Part shown: positions 23,361 to 32,182 of the stretch, piece by piece | How the letters are laid out: every line of letters begins with the position of its first letter | How positions within the stretch are numbered: position 1 is the first letter of the stretch | Assembly (NCBI RefSeq): GCF_016863095.1 | Contig: NZ_BOOF01000028.1 | Span: forward strand, 1-64,000 | Length of the DNA: 64,000 nt | Direction: 5' to 3' | DNA from: Microbispora siamensis | GTDB taxonomy: Bacteria > Actinomycetota > Actinomycetes > Streptosporangiales > Streptosporangiaceae | Notes under the pieces: model-generated | Database searches by the model: none | What the model was told of the DNA's origin: nothing | What the model saw: only the letters and a program-made list of their open reading frames with translations | Position numbers and translations under genes: made by a program

Positions 23361-24626
23361 ATGACTGAGGTGACTCTAGCCGTCGTCGGCGGAGGCCTGC
23401 GAGGGCTGACCTACGCGCGCCGCGCGCACCACACGGGCGCCGGCCGCGTCGTGGCCGTGGCCGATCCCGATCCCCTCCGGCGTGCCGTCTTCGCCGAGGA
23501 GTTCGGGATCGCGCCGGATCGCACGCACGCCGACTGGAAGGACCTGGCGGCGGGTGGCCGGGTCGCCGACGCGGTGGTCATCGCCACGCACGACCGGTTG
23601 CACACCGAACCGGCGGTGGCGCTGGCGGACCTCGGTTACCACATTCTCCTGGAGAAGCCGATGTCCACGAGCGAGCAGGAGGCGACCAGGATCGCCGACG
23701 CGGCCAGGCGCAACGGCATCATGCTCGCGGTCTGCCACGTGCTGCGATACACGTCGTACACGCGGGCGGTGCGCGGGCTGCTGGAGGACGGGCGGATCGG
23801 CCGGCTCGTCAACGTGCAGCACCTGGAGCCCGTGGGGTGGTGGCATCAGGCGCACTCGTTCGTCCGCGGGCACTGGCGGCGACAGGACACCTCCGCGCCG
23901 ATGCTGCTGACCAAGGCGTGCCACGACATCGACTGGCTCGTCCACCTCTTCGGCCGCCCGCCCGCCCGCGTCTCGTCGTTCGGCTCCCTTTCGCACTTCC
24001 GCCAGGAGGACCGGCCCGCCGGGGCCGCCGACAGGTGCCTCGACTGCCCGATCGAGCCGTCGTGTCCCTACTCGGCGCCGCGGCTCTACCTGGGGTGCCT
24101 CGGCGATCCGTCGAGCGAGTTCTGGCCGCTGTCGGCCGTCACGCCGGGGCGCACCGAGGCGGACGTGCTGGCAGCCCTGCGTACGGGGCCGTACGGGCGG
24201 TGCGTGTACGCGTGCGACAACGACGTCGTCGATCATCAGGAGGTCCTGATGGAGTTCGACGACGGCGCGACGTGCTCGTTCACGATGAGCGCGTTCACTC
24301 CCATGGAGCACCGGCGTACACGGTTGTCCGGGACGCACGGCTACATCGAGGGCGACGGCCACGCCGTACGCGTGGTCGACTTCCGCACCGGCGCCGAGGA
24401 GACGATCGTCGTGGGCGCCGACGAGACGACGTCCGAGGCGCAGGGCCCCTCGGCGGCCGACGGACACGGGGGCGGCGACGAGGGTCTCACGGACGCCTTC
24501 CTCGCCGCCGTGGCCTCGGGCGACGCCGGCCTGCTGCGGTCGGACGCGGACGAGAGCCTGATGACCCACCGTGTGGTGTGGGCCGCGGAACAGGCCCGTC
24601 TCACCGGCAAGGTCGTCACCTTGTGA
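23361..24626 (+). CDS. Gfo/Idh/MocA family oxidoreductase
   Basis: The protein has 421 residues. The N-terminal NAD(P)-binding Rossmann domain begins LAVVGGGLRGLTYARRA. It has the family's EKP motif (HILLEKPMSTS) at residues ~95-105 with the catalytic lysine, and HxxHDIDWLVHLFG-like helix residues near 190. A cysteine-rich insertion, RCLDCPIEPSCPY with a later LGC, lies near residues 228-245 and may bind metal or form disulfides; it is seen in a subgroup of the family. It likely oxidises or epimerises a sugar imported by the neighbouring ABC system. Start ATG follows GGAAGG. Confidence 0.9.
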   Translation: MTEVTLAVVGGGLRGLTYARRAHHTGAGRVVAVADPDPLRRAVFAEEFGIAPDRTHADWKDLAAGGRVADAVVIATHDRLHTEPAVALADLGYHILLEKPMSTSEQEATRIADAARRNGIMLAVCHVLRYTSYTRAVRGLLEDGRIGRLVNVQHLEPVGWWHQAHSFVRGHWRRQDTSAPMLLTKACHDIDWLVHLFGRPPARVSSFGSLSHFRQEDRPAGAADRCLDCPIEPSCPYSAPRLYLGCLGDPSSEFWPLSAVTPGRTEADVLAALRTGPYGRCVYACDNDVVDHQEVLMEFDDGATCSFTMSAFTPMEHRRTRLSGTHGYIEGDGHAVRVVDFRTGAEETIVVGADETTSEAQGPSAADGHGGGDEGLTDAFLAAVASGDAGLLRSDADESLMTHRVVWAAEQARLTGKVVTL

Positions 24627-24754
24627 GATCCCCCGCCGCACTGGATTCGGGTGCCTGGCTTCTGACCAGGGCGGCTGACAGCACGCATAGAGGACGTCGT
24701 ACGAGAGGGCGGCGGGTGAGAGTCCCGCCGAGCCCGGCGACGTACGGTCGGGAC

Positions 24755-25297
24755 ATGGCCGGCATTCCTGGTGACCCTGGATCACGGCGTCCCGCCCCTC
24801 CGCTTCGCGACGAGGCGGAGCGGCACGTCGTGATGATGTGCGGCATCGCGGGTTCGGGCAAGACGACCTACGCGCAGGAGTTGGAGCGGCGCGGCTACGT
24901 CCGGCTGTCCGTCGACGAGGTCGTCTGGGCCCGGCTCGGGCGCGACGGCGGCCATCTCGACCCGGAGGAGTACGCCGACCATCAGGCCCACGCCGAGGAG
25001 GCCTTACGGCAGGAGCTCGTGCGCCTGATGCGGGCAGGCCGACGGGTGGTGCTGGACTACAGCTTCTGGCGGCGCGCGACACGCGACCGGTACAAGTCCC
25101 TGATCGAGAGTCACGGCTATCGGTGGGAGCTCGTCTACCTGAAAGCGAACCCGGAGACCCTGCGCCGGCGGCTCGCGGCGCGCAATGCTCTGCACGGGCC
25201 GAACCGCGTCACGGTGTCCGAGGATCTCCTGCGGTCGTACCTGGCGGGATTCGAGGAGCCCGTGGGTGAAGGAGAGCGGGTCATACCGCAGGAATGA
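24755..25297 (+). CDS. P-loop ATPase/kinase-like protein
   Basis: The 180-residue cytoplasmic protein has a Walker A motif GIAGSGKTTYA at residues ~30-40 and a Walker-B-like hydrophobic strand RRVVLDYSFW near 95. A mobile arginine-rich lid follows, with ANPETLRRRLAARN near 130. The layout is that of small AAA_33/zeta-like nucleoside or small-molecule kinases. The target is unknown. ATG 24755 lies six bases after TACGGT (24743-24748), suggesting a leaderless transcript. It is followed by the convergent MarR gene 15 bp away. No antitoxin-like partner is seen. Confidence 0.8.
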   Translation: MAGIPGDPGSRRPAPPLRDEAERHVVMMCGIAGSGKTTYAQELERRGYVRLSVDEVVWARLGRDGGHLDPEEYADHQAHAEEALRQELVRLMRAGRRVVLDYSFWRRATRDRYKSLIESHGYRWELVYLKANPETLRRRLAARNALHGPNRVTVSEDLLRSYLAGFEEPVGEGERVIPQE

Positions 25298-25312
25298 GCC
25301 GGGGTGCGGGTT

Positions 25313-25780
25313 CTATCGCTGTCCGGCGGGGTGGACGCCGTTGGCGGCGGCGATCACCCGGGTCAAGGCCTGGTGCAGACTCTGCAGTTCGGTCAGCTCC
25401 ATCCCCAGCCGCTCGACGATCGCCACGGGAACCTTCTCGGCCTGCTGACGCAGTGCGCGTCCCTCGCCGGTCAGCACGATCGCCAGGGAACGTTCGTCGG
25501 CGCTGGCGCGGCGGCGCTCGACGAGGCCGGCGGCTTCGAGGCGCTTGAGCAGCGGCGACAGCGTGGCCGGCTCCAACTGCAGCAGCCGGCTGAGGTCCTT
25601 GACCGACAGTGGCGCGTACTGCCACAGGGCCAGCATCACCAGATATTGCGGGTGGGTCAGACCCATCGGTTCGAGCAGGGGCCGATAGAGGCCGATGACC
25701 GATCGTGAGGCGACCGCCAGGGCGAAGCAGACCTGGTTCTCCAACGCCAGCGGGTCGGCGATGTCGCCAATGTCACTCAT
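25313..25780 (-). CDS. MarR-family regulator, OhrR-like
   Basis: The 155-residue winged-helix dimer begins with an OhrR-type N-terminus: LENQVCFALAVASRSV carries the single reactive Cys (residue ~16) and GLTHPQYLVMLALW follows. The recognition helix region is LEPATLSPLLKRLEAAGLV and the wing is RRRASADERSLAIVLT. OhrR proteins sense organic hydroperoxides through this Cys. No ohr peroxidase gene is adjacent, so the regulon is open. The start has GGAGG six bases upstream. It diverges from a small membrane protein across a strong palindromic operator, and likely represses both. Confidence 0.88.
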   Translation of the reverse strand: MSDIGDIADPLALENQVCFALAVASRSVIGLYRPLLEPMGLTHPQYLVMLALWQYAPLSVKDLSRLLQLEPATLSPLLKRLEAAGLVERRRASADERSLAIVLTGEGRALRQQAEKVPVAIVERLGMELTELQSLHQALTRVIAAANGVHPAGQR

Positions 25781-25807
25781 ACGCACCTCCGCCACCATGC
25801 TACTGGA

Positions 25808-25834
25808 TTAGTACACTAACTGTTAGTGCACTAA
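25808..25834. promoter_or_regulatory. double palindromic MarR operator
   Basis: TTAGTACACTAAC at 25808-25820 and GTTAGTGCACTAA at 25822-25834 are inverted copies with one mismatch around a single central base. The right copy also contains the perfect 12-bp palindrome TTAGTGCACTAA. It lies 28 bp before the MarR start and 27 bp before the divergent small gene. It fits two MarR dimers side by side covering both promoters. Confidence 0.75.
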
Positions 25835-25860
25835 GCAGCGCCGAGAACACAGGAAGTGTC

Positions 25861-26040
25861 ATGGCCCGTAGGAAGAGTCTCGAAGAGCGCATCGCCGACC
25901 GCGTCGCCAAGCGCCCGCCGATGAAGGAGAGCAAGCACTTCGAGCACGGCCCCGCCAAGTGGATCTTCGCCAGTGTCCTGGTGTTCGCGGTGCTCATCCA
26001 CTTCGTCATCGTCGGCCTCGTCATGCTCTTCGGCCACTGA
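25861..26040 (+). CDS. small membrane protein under MarR control
   Basis: The 59-residue protein has a basic, hydrophilic N-terminal half (MARRKSLEERIADRVAKRPP, then MKESKHFEHG) and one transmembrane helix, IFASVLVFAVLIHFVIVGLV (~36-56). No family is recognised. Its start lies just after the double MarR operator, so the OhrR-like protein probably represses it. It could be an accessory to oxidative or membrane stress handling; that is inference from position. Confidence 0.65.
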   Translation: MARRKSLEERIADRVAKRPPMKESKHFEHGPAKWIFASVLVFAVLIHFVIVGLVMLFGH

Positions 26041-26136
26041 TCGAGCCGGCGCCCCACCGCCGGCACAGCGCACGCGGACGCGGGGACGATCCGGGCGGGG
26101 ATCGTGAACCGACGTGCGCGGCGCGGACATGCCGAG

Positions 26137-26162
26137 GGCCCGCGGCGCGGCCGCCGCGGGCC
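26137..26162. terminator. GC hairpin between convergent genes
   Basis: GGCCCGCGG and CCGCGGGCC form a 9-bp perfect stem with an 8-base GC-rich loop. It lies between the ends of the small membrane gene and the esterase gene. There is no T-run, as is common in actinomycetes. It could serve both strands. Confidence 0.55.
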
Positions 26163-26210
26163 TCGATCATCGGGGCTCGATCGCTCGTGACAAGCTCGTG
26201 GCCGGGAGGG

Positions 26211-27938
26211 TCACGGGCTGGTGCAGGTGGCCGCCGGGGTGGCCGAGGACCCTCCGGCGATGAAGCCGAAGGTCGTGCTCCCGTTGGCCGCGAGCGAGCC
26301 GTTCCACGACTCGTTGCGCACCGTCACGTTCGCACCGGAGCCCGAGCGTACGCCTCCCCAGATCTGGGTGATGGTCTGCGAACCGGGCCAGGTCCAGTTC
26401 ACGGTCCAGCCGTTGACGGCGGAGTTCCCCGCGCGCACCGTGACCTCACCCTGCCAGCCGCCGGACCAGGAGTTGACCACCCGGAACGTCGCCGAACACG
26501 CTCCGGACACCCCGCCGGACGGCGAGGGGCTCGGGCTCACGCTGGGTGACGGACTGGCACTGGGCGAAGAGCTGGGGCTGGGTGACGGGCTGGGGCTGGG
26601 CGAGCGGCTCGGGCTCGGGCTGGGAGACGGGCCGGAGTCGGTCAGGACCGGGGTCGTCCAGTCTCTCCACTGCGACAGGTTGCCGGACTTCTTGGACGAG
26701 ATCCGGAACACGGCGGGGGCGTTGCCCGTCTTCAGCAGGAACTTCTGGATGTTCTGCTGCAGCGGGGTGCGCCATTCGGACCGGGTGGCGCAGTGGGTGC
26801 CGTCCTGTACGTCGGACCAGTAGCTGATGTTGTCTCCCGCGCCGAGCGCCTTGTAGATCTCGGCCCCGGCCAGCGCGGCCACGCTGCCCGACTGGGCGCC
26901 CAGCCAGTCGACGTGCGGGTTCTCCATGATGAACAGCCCACGCGGGGCGATCATCCCCACCATCTCGTGGGTGTCCACCGGCAGCTGACCGGGGTTGCCG
27001 GTGAAGGAGCCGAACGCGTCTCCCAGCCACGGCTGCTCGGAGTAGGCGCTGCTCAGCGGCTGCGCGCCGGACTCCTGGGCGATACCGCGGAGGATGGGAA
27101 CACCGGCGCTGCCCGACTCGATCGGCATGGTCAGGGCGATGCGCTGATCGAACATTCCGGCCGTGAAGGCGCCCTTGCCGAACCGCGAGCATCCCGTGAC
27201 GCCGGTCGCGTCCGCCTTGAGGATGCCGCCGCCCGACTGTTCGATGACGTCGATGATGCGGCTCACGCCCCAGGCCCAGGCGGCGAGCAGCCCGGTGCTG
27301 CTCGAAGAGCCGTAGATGCTGTAGTAGGCACCCTGCTTGTTGTTGCGGGCCGTGCCCTCCTTGCCGACCGTATAGGGGTCGTAGCTGATGACGGCGGCGC
27401 CGCTCGCCTTGATGGTGGCCGTGTCGGCGCCGAACCCTCCGTAGACGATGACGGCCGGGAACGGCCCGGTGCCACTCGGCAGGTCCACGCTCGCCGAGAA
27501 GGAGGCGCTCCTGCCGCTGTCCGACACGTTGACCGTGATGCCGGTTCTCGAAACCGTCCCGGTGACGCCGGCCGGCTTGCCGTGCTTCTCACCGTAGACA
27601 TACCGTTCGGCCAGTTTCTTGATCTCTTCGCGGCGGCACCGCCACTCCGACTTGGCGGTGATGCGCTGACCGTTGATCTTCTTGAAGGGATCGGGAAGCC
27701 TGGAGTTGGCCGTCAGAGTTCCCAGATCGGACACCGCGCAGTCGGCGCCCTCGTCCTCGACGCCGGCGGCGGCCGCCTGCACCGTTCCGGTCCCCACGAG
27801 CGCGCCGACACCGGCGTTCGCGCCGGGGATCTCGAACACCGCGAGACCCAGCGAAAGCGCCGCGACGGCACCGATGACGAGCGCGCGGCTGCCGCCCGGG
27901 GTGCGGCCCCTGCCGCCGGAAGTGACGTTGCCGATCAT
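26211..27938 (-). CDS. secreted CE15 glucuronoyl esterase with CBM2
   Basis: The protein has 575 residues. A signal peptide (core ALVIGAVAALSLGLAVF) is followed by the catalytic domain to about residue 425. The nucleophile block is TGCSRFGKGA, the diagnostic GCSRxGKxA of CE15. The acidic residue is in PIESGSAG and the His in DGTHC. A proline/serine linker (~430-470, repeated PSP) leads to a family 2 carbohydrate-binding module with NGWTVNWTWPG and terminal C-pairs. CE15 cleaves ester bonds between glucuronoxylan and lignin; CBM2 binds cellulose or xylan. ATG 27938 has GGAGG eight bases upstream. A GAAAGTTTC site lies ~320 bp upstream. Confidence 0.9.
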   Translation of the reverse strand: MIGNVTSGGRGRTPGGSRALVIGAVAALSLGLAVFEIPGANAGVGALVGTGTVQAAAAGVEDEGADCAVSDLGTLTANSRLPDPFKKINGQRITAKSEWRCRREEIKKLAERYVYGEKHGKPAGVTGTVSRTGITVNVSDSGRSASFSASVDLPSGTGPFPAVIVYGGFGADTATIKASGAAVISYDPYTVGKEGTARNNKQGAYYSIYGSSSSTGLLAAWAWGVSRIIDVIEQSGGGILKADATGVTGCSRFGKGAFTAGMFDQRIALTMPIESGSAGVPILRGIAQESGAQPLSSAYSEQPWLGDAFGSFTGNPGQLPVDTHEMVGMIAPRGLFIMENPHVDWLGAQSGSVAALAGAEIYKALGAGDNISYWSDVQDGTHCATRSEWRTPLQQNIQKFLLKTGNAPAVFRISSKKSGNLSQWRDWTTPVLTDSGPSPSPSPSRSPSPSPSPSPSSSPSASPSPSVSPSPSPSGGVSGACSATFRVVNSWSGGWQGEVTVRAGNSAVNGWTVNWTWPGSQTITQIWGGVRSGSGANVTVRNESWNGSLAANGSTTFGFIAGGSSATPAATCTSP

Positions 27939-28258
27939 CGGGCGCCTCCGTCCGAGGGCCGACCGGCATGGATGGAGAGTGTGGGCCCGGCCTGCACCGG
28001 GCTCGCCAGTGTTGCCGCCGAGACCTTGAGACCTTTCAAGGCAGTGCGTCCTTCCTCCTGAGGTCCCGGACCTGTCCCAGGTCCGGAGAGATCCGCAGAT
28101 CGAGCGGGAGGCGAATGTTTTCGAAGCTTCACCGAAAAATTGCGGCAACCACAAGACCCAAATCGCCGGGGATGTCCGCCGCATCGGGAGCGCATTGCGA
28201 CAGCGCTGTTCACGACAGAACAACCGCCACTGCTGCACAGGTTTTTCCGAAAAAGTCA

Positions 28259-28269
28259 CGAAAGTTTCA
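28259..28269. promoter_or_regulatory. XlnR-like operator CGAAAGTTTCA
   Basis: The site has nine central bases of the GAAA-N-TTTC palindrome plus a 5' C, one base short of the CGAAANTTTCG element known from actinomycete xylanase promoters. It is ~320 bp upstream of the CE15 esterase start in a 400-bp non-coding stretch. Similar sites precede the GH10 and GH12 genes in this window. Confidence 0.5.
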
Positions 28270-28339
28270 GGACAGCCCAGCCTGAGCCGGCGACCAGCCG
28301 CCGCGACTCACCTCATCGGGCGCCGAGGCGTGGACATCC

Positions 28340-28570
28340 TCACTCTTCGCCCGCCTCTCCCGAAGCGGAAGCCGCCGGCCCGGGCCGTCGCCATTCCCGT
28401 ACCAGGCCGCGTACGAGGTGCTGGACGAGCAGCGCGCCGAAGGCGAAGGACACGACGCGCACCAAGACGGGCCCGTCGTCGAACAGCCCCCGGATCATCG
28501 CGCCGCAACCGGCGAGAAGTCCCAATCCCGTTCCCAGGAACGCGAGAGCCCGCCCGACGACTGTGTTCAT
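28340..28570 (-). CDS. small two-helix membrane protein
   Basis: This 76-residue protein has hydrophobic segments at residues ~5-25 (VGRALAFLGTGLGLLAGCGA) and ~36-54 (VVSFAFGALLVQHLV), and a charged tail with several glutamates. The ATG at 28570 has only a weak ribosome binding site. No family is recognised. It lies in a poorly coding region between the esterase promoter region and the metalloprotease-like gene. Confidence 0.45.
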   Translation of the reverse strand: MNTVVGRALAFLGTGLGLLAGCGAMIRGLFDDGPVLVRVVSFAFGALLVQHLVRGLVREWRRPGPAASASGEAGEE

Positions 28571-29319
28571 GGCCCGAGTTTCTCAGTTGCCCGGGTTCGT
28601 CACCGGCGGTTCGCCGTACGGCTACGGGCACAGCCGCCAGCGCTGGATGATGCTCGCCGCGAGGCGCGCACAGCTTCGGGGCCGCCTGCGGCACGTACTC
28701 GAGCCGAAGAGTCCCCGCCCGCTCGCGAACGCCGCGACCCGCGCGGCGACCTCGTCCGCCGGTACGACATCGTCGTCGGGAACGGCGTCCTCTCCCGAGA
28801 CGACGACCACCAGAAATTCTCCGGGCAAACGATTTCCGGCCCGGTCGGCGGTGTCACCCCGCAGGGCCACGTCGAGGAGCGAAGAACGCCGATCCCGGAC
28901 ACGAAGATTCGGCACAGGAACGGCCGGGGTTCGCGCGAGCACTCTTCGTTCTCGAACCGTCTCCGACTATTGGCTCGGCCGAAACACAATCGGTGGAGCC
29001 GTGAATTCGACGGTTCGGCGGGACCCTCCGGCTTCCGTTCATCTGAGAGTTCTCCGGCAGTTCACGGGGTCGACTCCTCCCTTCTTCCCTGACCCCTGGA
29101 GGCGTTTCCTCCCTCGCGATTCACCTCCCCTCGCCCTCGCCGAATCACTCGCCGAATCACCGAAAACGGTATAACCGAAATGTTCATTGATGAATTGACT
29201 GTGCCTGTCAATCTTTTGAGAGATATATTACAAAGATCGAAAAGTCCGCCTGGCCGATGTGATCATTTCGGTGAACCGCCCCCAAGAGGGCGTATCCGTA
29301 CCGATGGGAGTTCATCGGA
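28571..29319. other. mostly non-coding region with possible decayed gene
   Basis: This ~750-bp stretch has lower and uneven GC and no gene I can defend. On the minus strand around 28700-28900 a short piece (DVALRGDTADRAGNRLPGEF, then LVVVVSGEDAVPDD) has gene-like codon use but is interrupted. It may be a remnant. From 29160 to 29250 the DNA is strongly AT-rich; ATCTTT (29213-29218) and AAAGAT (29233-29238) form an inverted pair. This is likely the promoter or regulator region of the downstream secreted protein. Confidence 0.45.
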
Positions 29320-31140
29320 ATGCAGCTCAGGCGAACCCTCTCCCTGGCGGCAATGGGGGCGCTCGCGGCCGTCCTGATCGTCTTACCTTCGCGGGTGTCG
29401 GCCGCCGCGCCGCCGGACGACGGCCCCTCCCGCGTCGCGTCAGACGTGTTCCCCGGCGCCAAGATCGGCCATCGGGCCGGCCCGGCCGCGCTCGCGTCCG
29501 CCTCGGCGGCCGAGGCACAGGCGGCCCCGCAGCTGGTGGCCTGCGACGGCGACGGCACCAGCGGGAAGCGTGTGGAGGTGCTGTACGTACGCGAGCCGTC
29601 GATGCCCGACCGCTACACGCAGCTGCTGCCCATGATCCGGGCCTGGCTGGCCGACGCGGACGACCAGTTCAACGACGCCGCAGCGACCTCCAGCCGCAGC
29701 CGGCACATCCGCTACGCGACCACGTCGGTCGCAGGCGGCTGCGCTCCCGTCGTGCGCAACCTCGTGGTTCCGGCCGGTTCGCTGACGGACTTCGACTCGG
29801 GCGTCAACGCCGTGAAGGCCCTCGGCTACACCAGCACGGACCGGCACTACCTCCTGCTCACCGAGGCCACCGTGATCTGCGGCATGGGCGAGATCAAGGG
29901 TGACGACCTGACGACCGGGGCCGCCAATCTCAACAACGGCCTGGCCTTCGCCCGCGTGGACGCCATCCCCGGCTGTTTCGGCGCCAACGCCATCGCCCAC
30001 GAACTCGGGCACACCTTCGGCGCCGTACAGATGAGCGCCGCGCACTCTGACGGCAGCTGGCACTGCCTGGACCAGTGGGACCTCATGTGCTACGGCGGCA
30101 CGCCGTCGTGGAACTGCCTCCAGTGGAACGACTACCGCCTGCCCGACTGCAACCGGGACGACTACTACAACGCGGCCCCGGCCGCCGGCAGCTACCTGGC
30201 CACGCACTGGAACACCGCCAACAGCGCCTACCTCATCGCCGGGAGCACGGCCGACAGCGATCCCCATCCCAAGGTCGGCAACACCTACGTCGTCACCAAC
30301 GTGGCCACGGGAGGGGCGCTCGAGCCCATCGACGCGTCCACCGGGGCGCTGACCGAGCTGAGCCAGCGCGCCCGCGTCGACACTCCCAGCCAGAAGTGGC
30401 TCATGGGCTACACGACCGGACTGCAGTTCATCAACGTCGGCAGCCGCCTGTGCGCCGACAGCTCCTACAGCGGCACCACCCCCGGCACGACGCTGCTGCA
30501 GTACATCTGCAACGGCCAGGACGGCATGCGCTTCGCCTACCTGCCGGTCGGCACCAACACGTACGCCATCTTCGACTGGCTGTCGGGCCTGGCGCTGACC
30601 GCGAGCGGCTCGTACCCCTCGCCGGTCACCCAGCAGACCTACACCGGCGCCACCAACCAGCAGTGGGTGTTCAACCAGGTCACCGGCATCGCCCCGGTCA
30701 ACAACAGCGTCTACTACCTCCAGGGTCTGGGCAGCCGCGACAACGCCGAGCCGGTCGGCGGCTCGACCGCCTCCGGCACGCTGGTCACCCACAACCCGCC
30801 GTCGGGGGCGACCAGCCAGCAGTGGCGGCTGCAGGCCACCGGGTCGTACTGGAACCTGGTGAACGTCAACAGCGCCAAGTGCCTGGACCTGGTCTCGGCC
30901 GGCACCGCGAACGGCGTGCAGGTCAGGCAGGCGACCTGCGGCACCGCGACCAGCCAGCAATGGACGTTGCGGCGGGTCGCCGACGGCACGTTCTACCTGG
31001 TCAACCGCTTCAGCGGGAAGGTGCTCGACAGCCCGCAGGGCAGCGGCACCACCCTGGAACAGCAGACGATCACCGGCAACACCGACGGCAGCCTCGGCAT
31101 CGTCGCCGGCGACCAGATCTGGTATCTGAACCCCGCCTGA
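29320..31140 (+). CDS. secreted metalloprotease-like protein with ricin-type lectin repeats
   Basis: The protein has 606 residues. A signal peptide (LSLAAMGALAAVLIVLPSRV, cleavage near VSA-AA) is followed by a catalytic region to about residue 310 with the zinc motif IAHELGHTFGAVQ. It is a gluzincin/metzincin-like HExxHxxG in which the usual third metzincin His is Gln; a nearby AAH could substitute. A Met-turn-like WDLMCYGG follows. The C-terminal ~300 residues contain beta-trefoil lectin units with repeated QxW motifs (SQKWLM, NQQWVF, SQQWRL, SQQWTL), which bind polysaccharide or glycoprotein sugars. Probably a secreted protease targeted to glycan-rich material; the exact family is unclear. 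Confidence 0.85.
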   Translation: MQLRRTLSLAAMGALAAVLIVLPSRVSAAAPPDDGPSRVASDVFPGAKIGHRAGPAALASASAAEAQAAPQLVACDGDGTSGKRVEVLYVREPSMPDRYTQLLPMIRAWLADADDQFNDAAATSSRSRHIRYATTSVAGGCAPVVRNLVVPAGSLTDFDSGVNAVKALGYTSTDRHYLLLTEATVICGMGEIKGDDLTTGAANLNNGLAFARVDAIPGCFGANAIAHELGHTFGAVQMSAAHSDGSWHCLDQWDLMCYGGTPSWNCLQWNDYRLPDCNRDDYYNAAPAAGSYLATHWNTANSAYLIAGSTADSDPHPKVGNTYVVTNVATGGALEPIDASTGALTELSQRARVDTPSQKWLMGYTTGLQFINVGSRLCADSSYSGTTPGTTLLQYICNGQDGMRFAYLPVGTNTYAIFDWLSGLALTASGSYPSPVTQQTYTGATNQQWVFNQVTGIAPVNNSVYYLQGLGSRDNAEPVGGSTASGTLVTHNPPSGATSQQWRLQATGSYWNLVNVNSAKCLDLVSAGTANGVQVRQATCGTATSQQWTLRRVADGTFYLVNRFSGKVLDSPQGSGTTLEQQTITGNTDGSLGIVAGDQIWYLNPA

Positions 31141-31148
31141 CGCTCCTC

Positions 31149-31179
31149 GCGGGCCGCCCGGCACGCCCGGGCGGCCCGC
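31149..31179. terminator. strong bidirectional hairpin
   Basis: GCGGGCCGCCCGG and CCGGGCGGCCCGC form a perfect 13-bp stem around a 5-base loop. It begins eight bases after the metalloprotease-like stop codon and lies before the end of the convergent methyltransferase gene. There is no T-run. Confidence 0.75.
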
Positions 31180-31196
31180 ATCGGGCCCTGTCAGGG

Positions 31197-32165
31197 TCAC
31201 CCGGGAAGCTGGAAGTGCCAGACGACCATCGTCGGCACGTCGCCGTTGGCGGCCTCCGCCGCCTCGGGCACCAGGTCGGCGAGACACCAGGGCCAGAGCT
31301 CCCAGACGCCCACCGCCTCCGCCGTGGACGGCGCCCCGCTCGGCCGGCGACGCTCCGCCTTGGGTTCCTCGCAGCGTCGCACCTGCAATCCGGCCGACAG
31401 CGCGGCGCGCAGGTAATCGCCTATCGAGTGCTGATGAGTGGAGATCCGTCCCGGCCCGCCGTCCGCTCGCCGTACGGGCGGGACGAAGCCTCGCCGGACC
31501 CCTTCGGGGTGCATGTCGGAAATGATCAGGTGCCCGCCCGGACGCAGGACTCTGGCGAACTCGGTCATCGCCGGCCGCAGCACGGGGACATGGGTCAGCG
31601 CCAGAGAGCACACCACCAGGTCCACGGCGTCGTCCGGCACCGGCAGGTCATGCAGATCCCCGAGCAGGAACCGGCCGAGCGGTGCCCGGGCACGCGCGTG
31701 TGCCAGCATGTCGGGCGAGCTGTCCACACCCAGCACCCGATGACCCCGTTCGGCCAGCAACGCCGCGACCCGGCCGGTTCCGCAGGCGGCGTCCAGGGCG
31801 ACGCCCGGGGACAGGGTGCCGACGATCGCGCCGATGATGGGCTCGTCGATGTCGAACAGGCCGTTCGGGCCGTCATAGGAGCCGGACCAGATGCGGTAGC
31901 CCTCCGTCGTGTCCACGCGCGCGACCTCCACGGCCGCCTCCGCCAGTGCCTCGTCGTCGAGCAGCCTGCGGATCTCCGCGATCCGCGAGTCCACGAAGCC
32001 GCGGTCGAACCGGCCGGTGAAGGAACGCAACAAGGCGACGCCCTCGAGACCGAGCAGGTACGCCAGAGGGTTTTCGTAGATCACCGGATCGACACTAACG
32101 ACATGTGTCACCCCGGTGCCATCGAAATAAGCGCCGCCATCCGCCGCACCGTCCGCGCAGGTCAC
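31197..32165 (-). CDS. class I SAM-dependent methyltransferase
   Basis: The protein has up to 322 residues. SAM motif I is VALDAACGTGRVAALL (mid-protein), motif post-I is VLGVDSSPDM and motif II is VDLVVCSLALTHV; then FARVLRPGGHLIISDMHPEG follows, the classic methyltransferase_11 pattern. The first ~90 residues (NPLAYLLGLEGVALLR, RSFTGRFDRGFVD) form a helical cap found in an actinomycete subgroup. Start uncertain: GTG 32165 is annotated, GTG 32111 would remove a poorly coding 18-residue stretch. Substrate unknown. It is convergent with the metalloprotease-like gene and 18 bp from the DUF72 gene behind it. Confidence 0.85.
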   Translation of the reverse strand: MTCADGAADGGAYFDGTGVTHVVSVDPVIYENPLAYLLGLEGVALLRSFTGRFDRGFVDSRIAEIRRLLDDEALAEAAVEVARVDTTEGYRIWSGSYDGPNGLFDIDEPIIGAIVGTLSPGVALDAACGTGRVAALLAERGHRVLGVDSSPDMLAHARARAPLGRFLLGDLHDLPVPDDAVDLVVCSLALTHVPVLRPAMTEFARVLRPGGHLIISDMHPEGVRRGFVPPVRRADGGPGRISTHQHSIGDYLRAALSAGLQVRRCEEPKAERRRPSGAPSTAEAVGVWELWPWCLADLVPEAAEAANGDVPTMVVWHFQLPG

Positions 32166-32182
32166 CGGGCACCACGGGTGTC

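Noticed and set aside
24755-25798. toxin-antitoxin pair made of the P-loop protein and the MarR regulator
   Set aside because: They are convergent, not co-transcribed. The MarR protein has its own operator facing the other way and an OhrR-type cysteine, and no zeta-toxin-specific motif is seen in the P-loop protein.
26515-26640. CRISPR-like or minisatellite array in the esterase gene
   Set aside because: The periodic DNA simply encodes the Pro/Ser linker between the CE15 domain and CBM2. Units are short and irregular.
29160-29290. replication origin or plasmid iteron region in the AT-rich stretch
   Set aside because: No DnaA boxes or regular iterons are present. The stretch is short and sits where a promoter of the secreted protein is expected.
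29440-31611. 723-codon open frame antisense to the metalloprotease-like gene
   Set aside because: Low-complexity composition and no family pattern. It crosses the strong terminator at 31149 and the real gene on the other strand.
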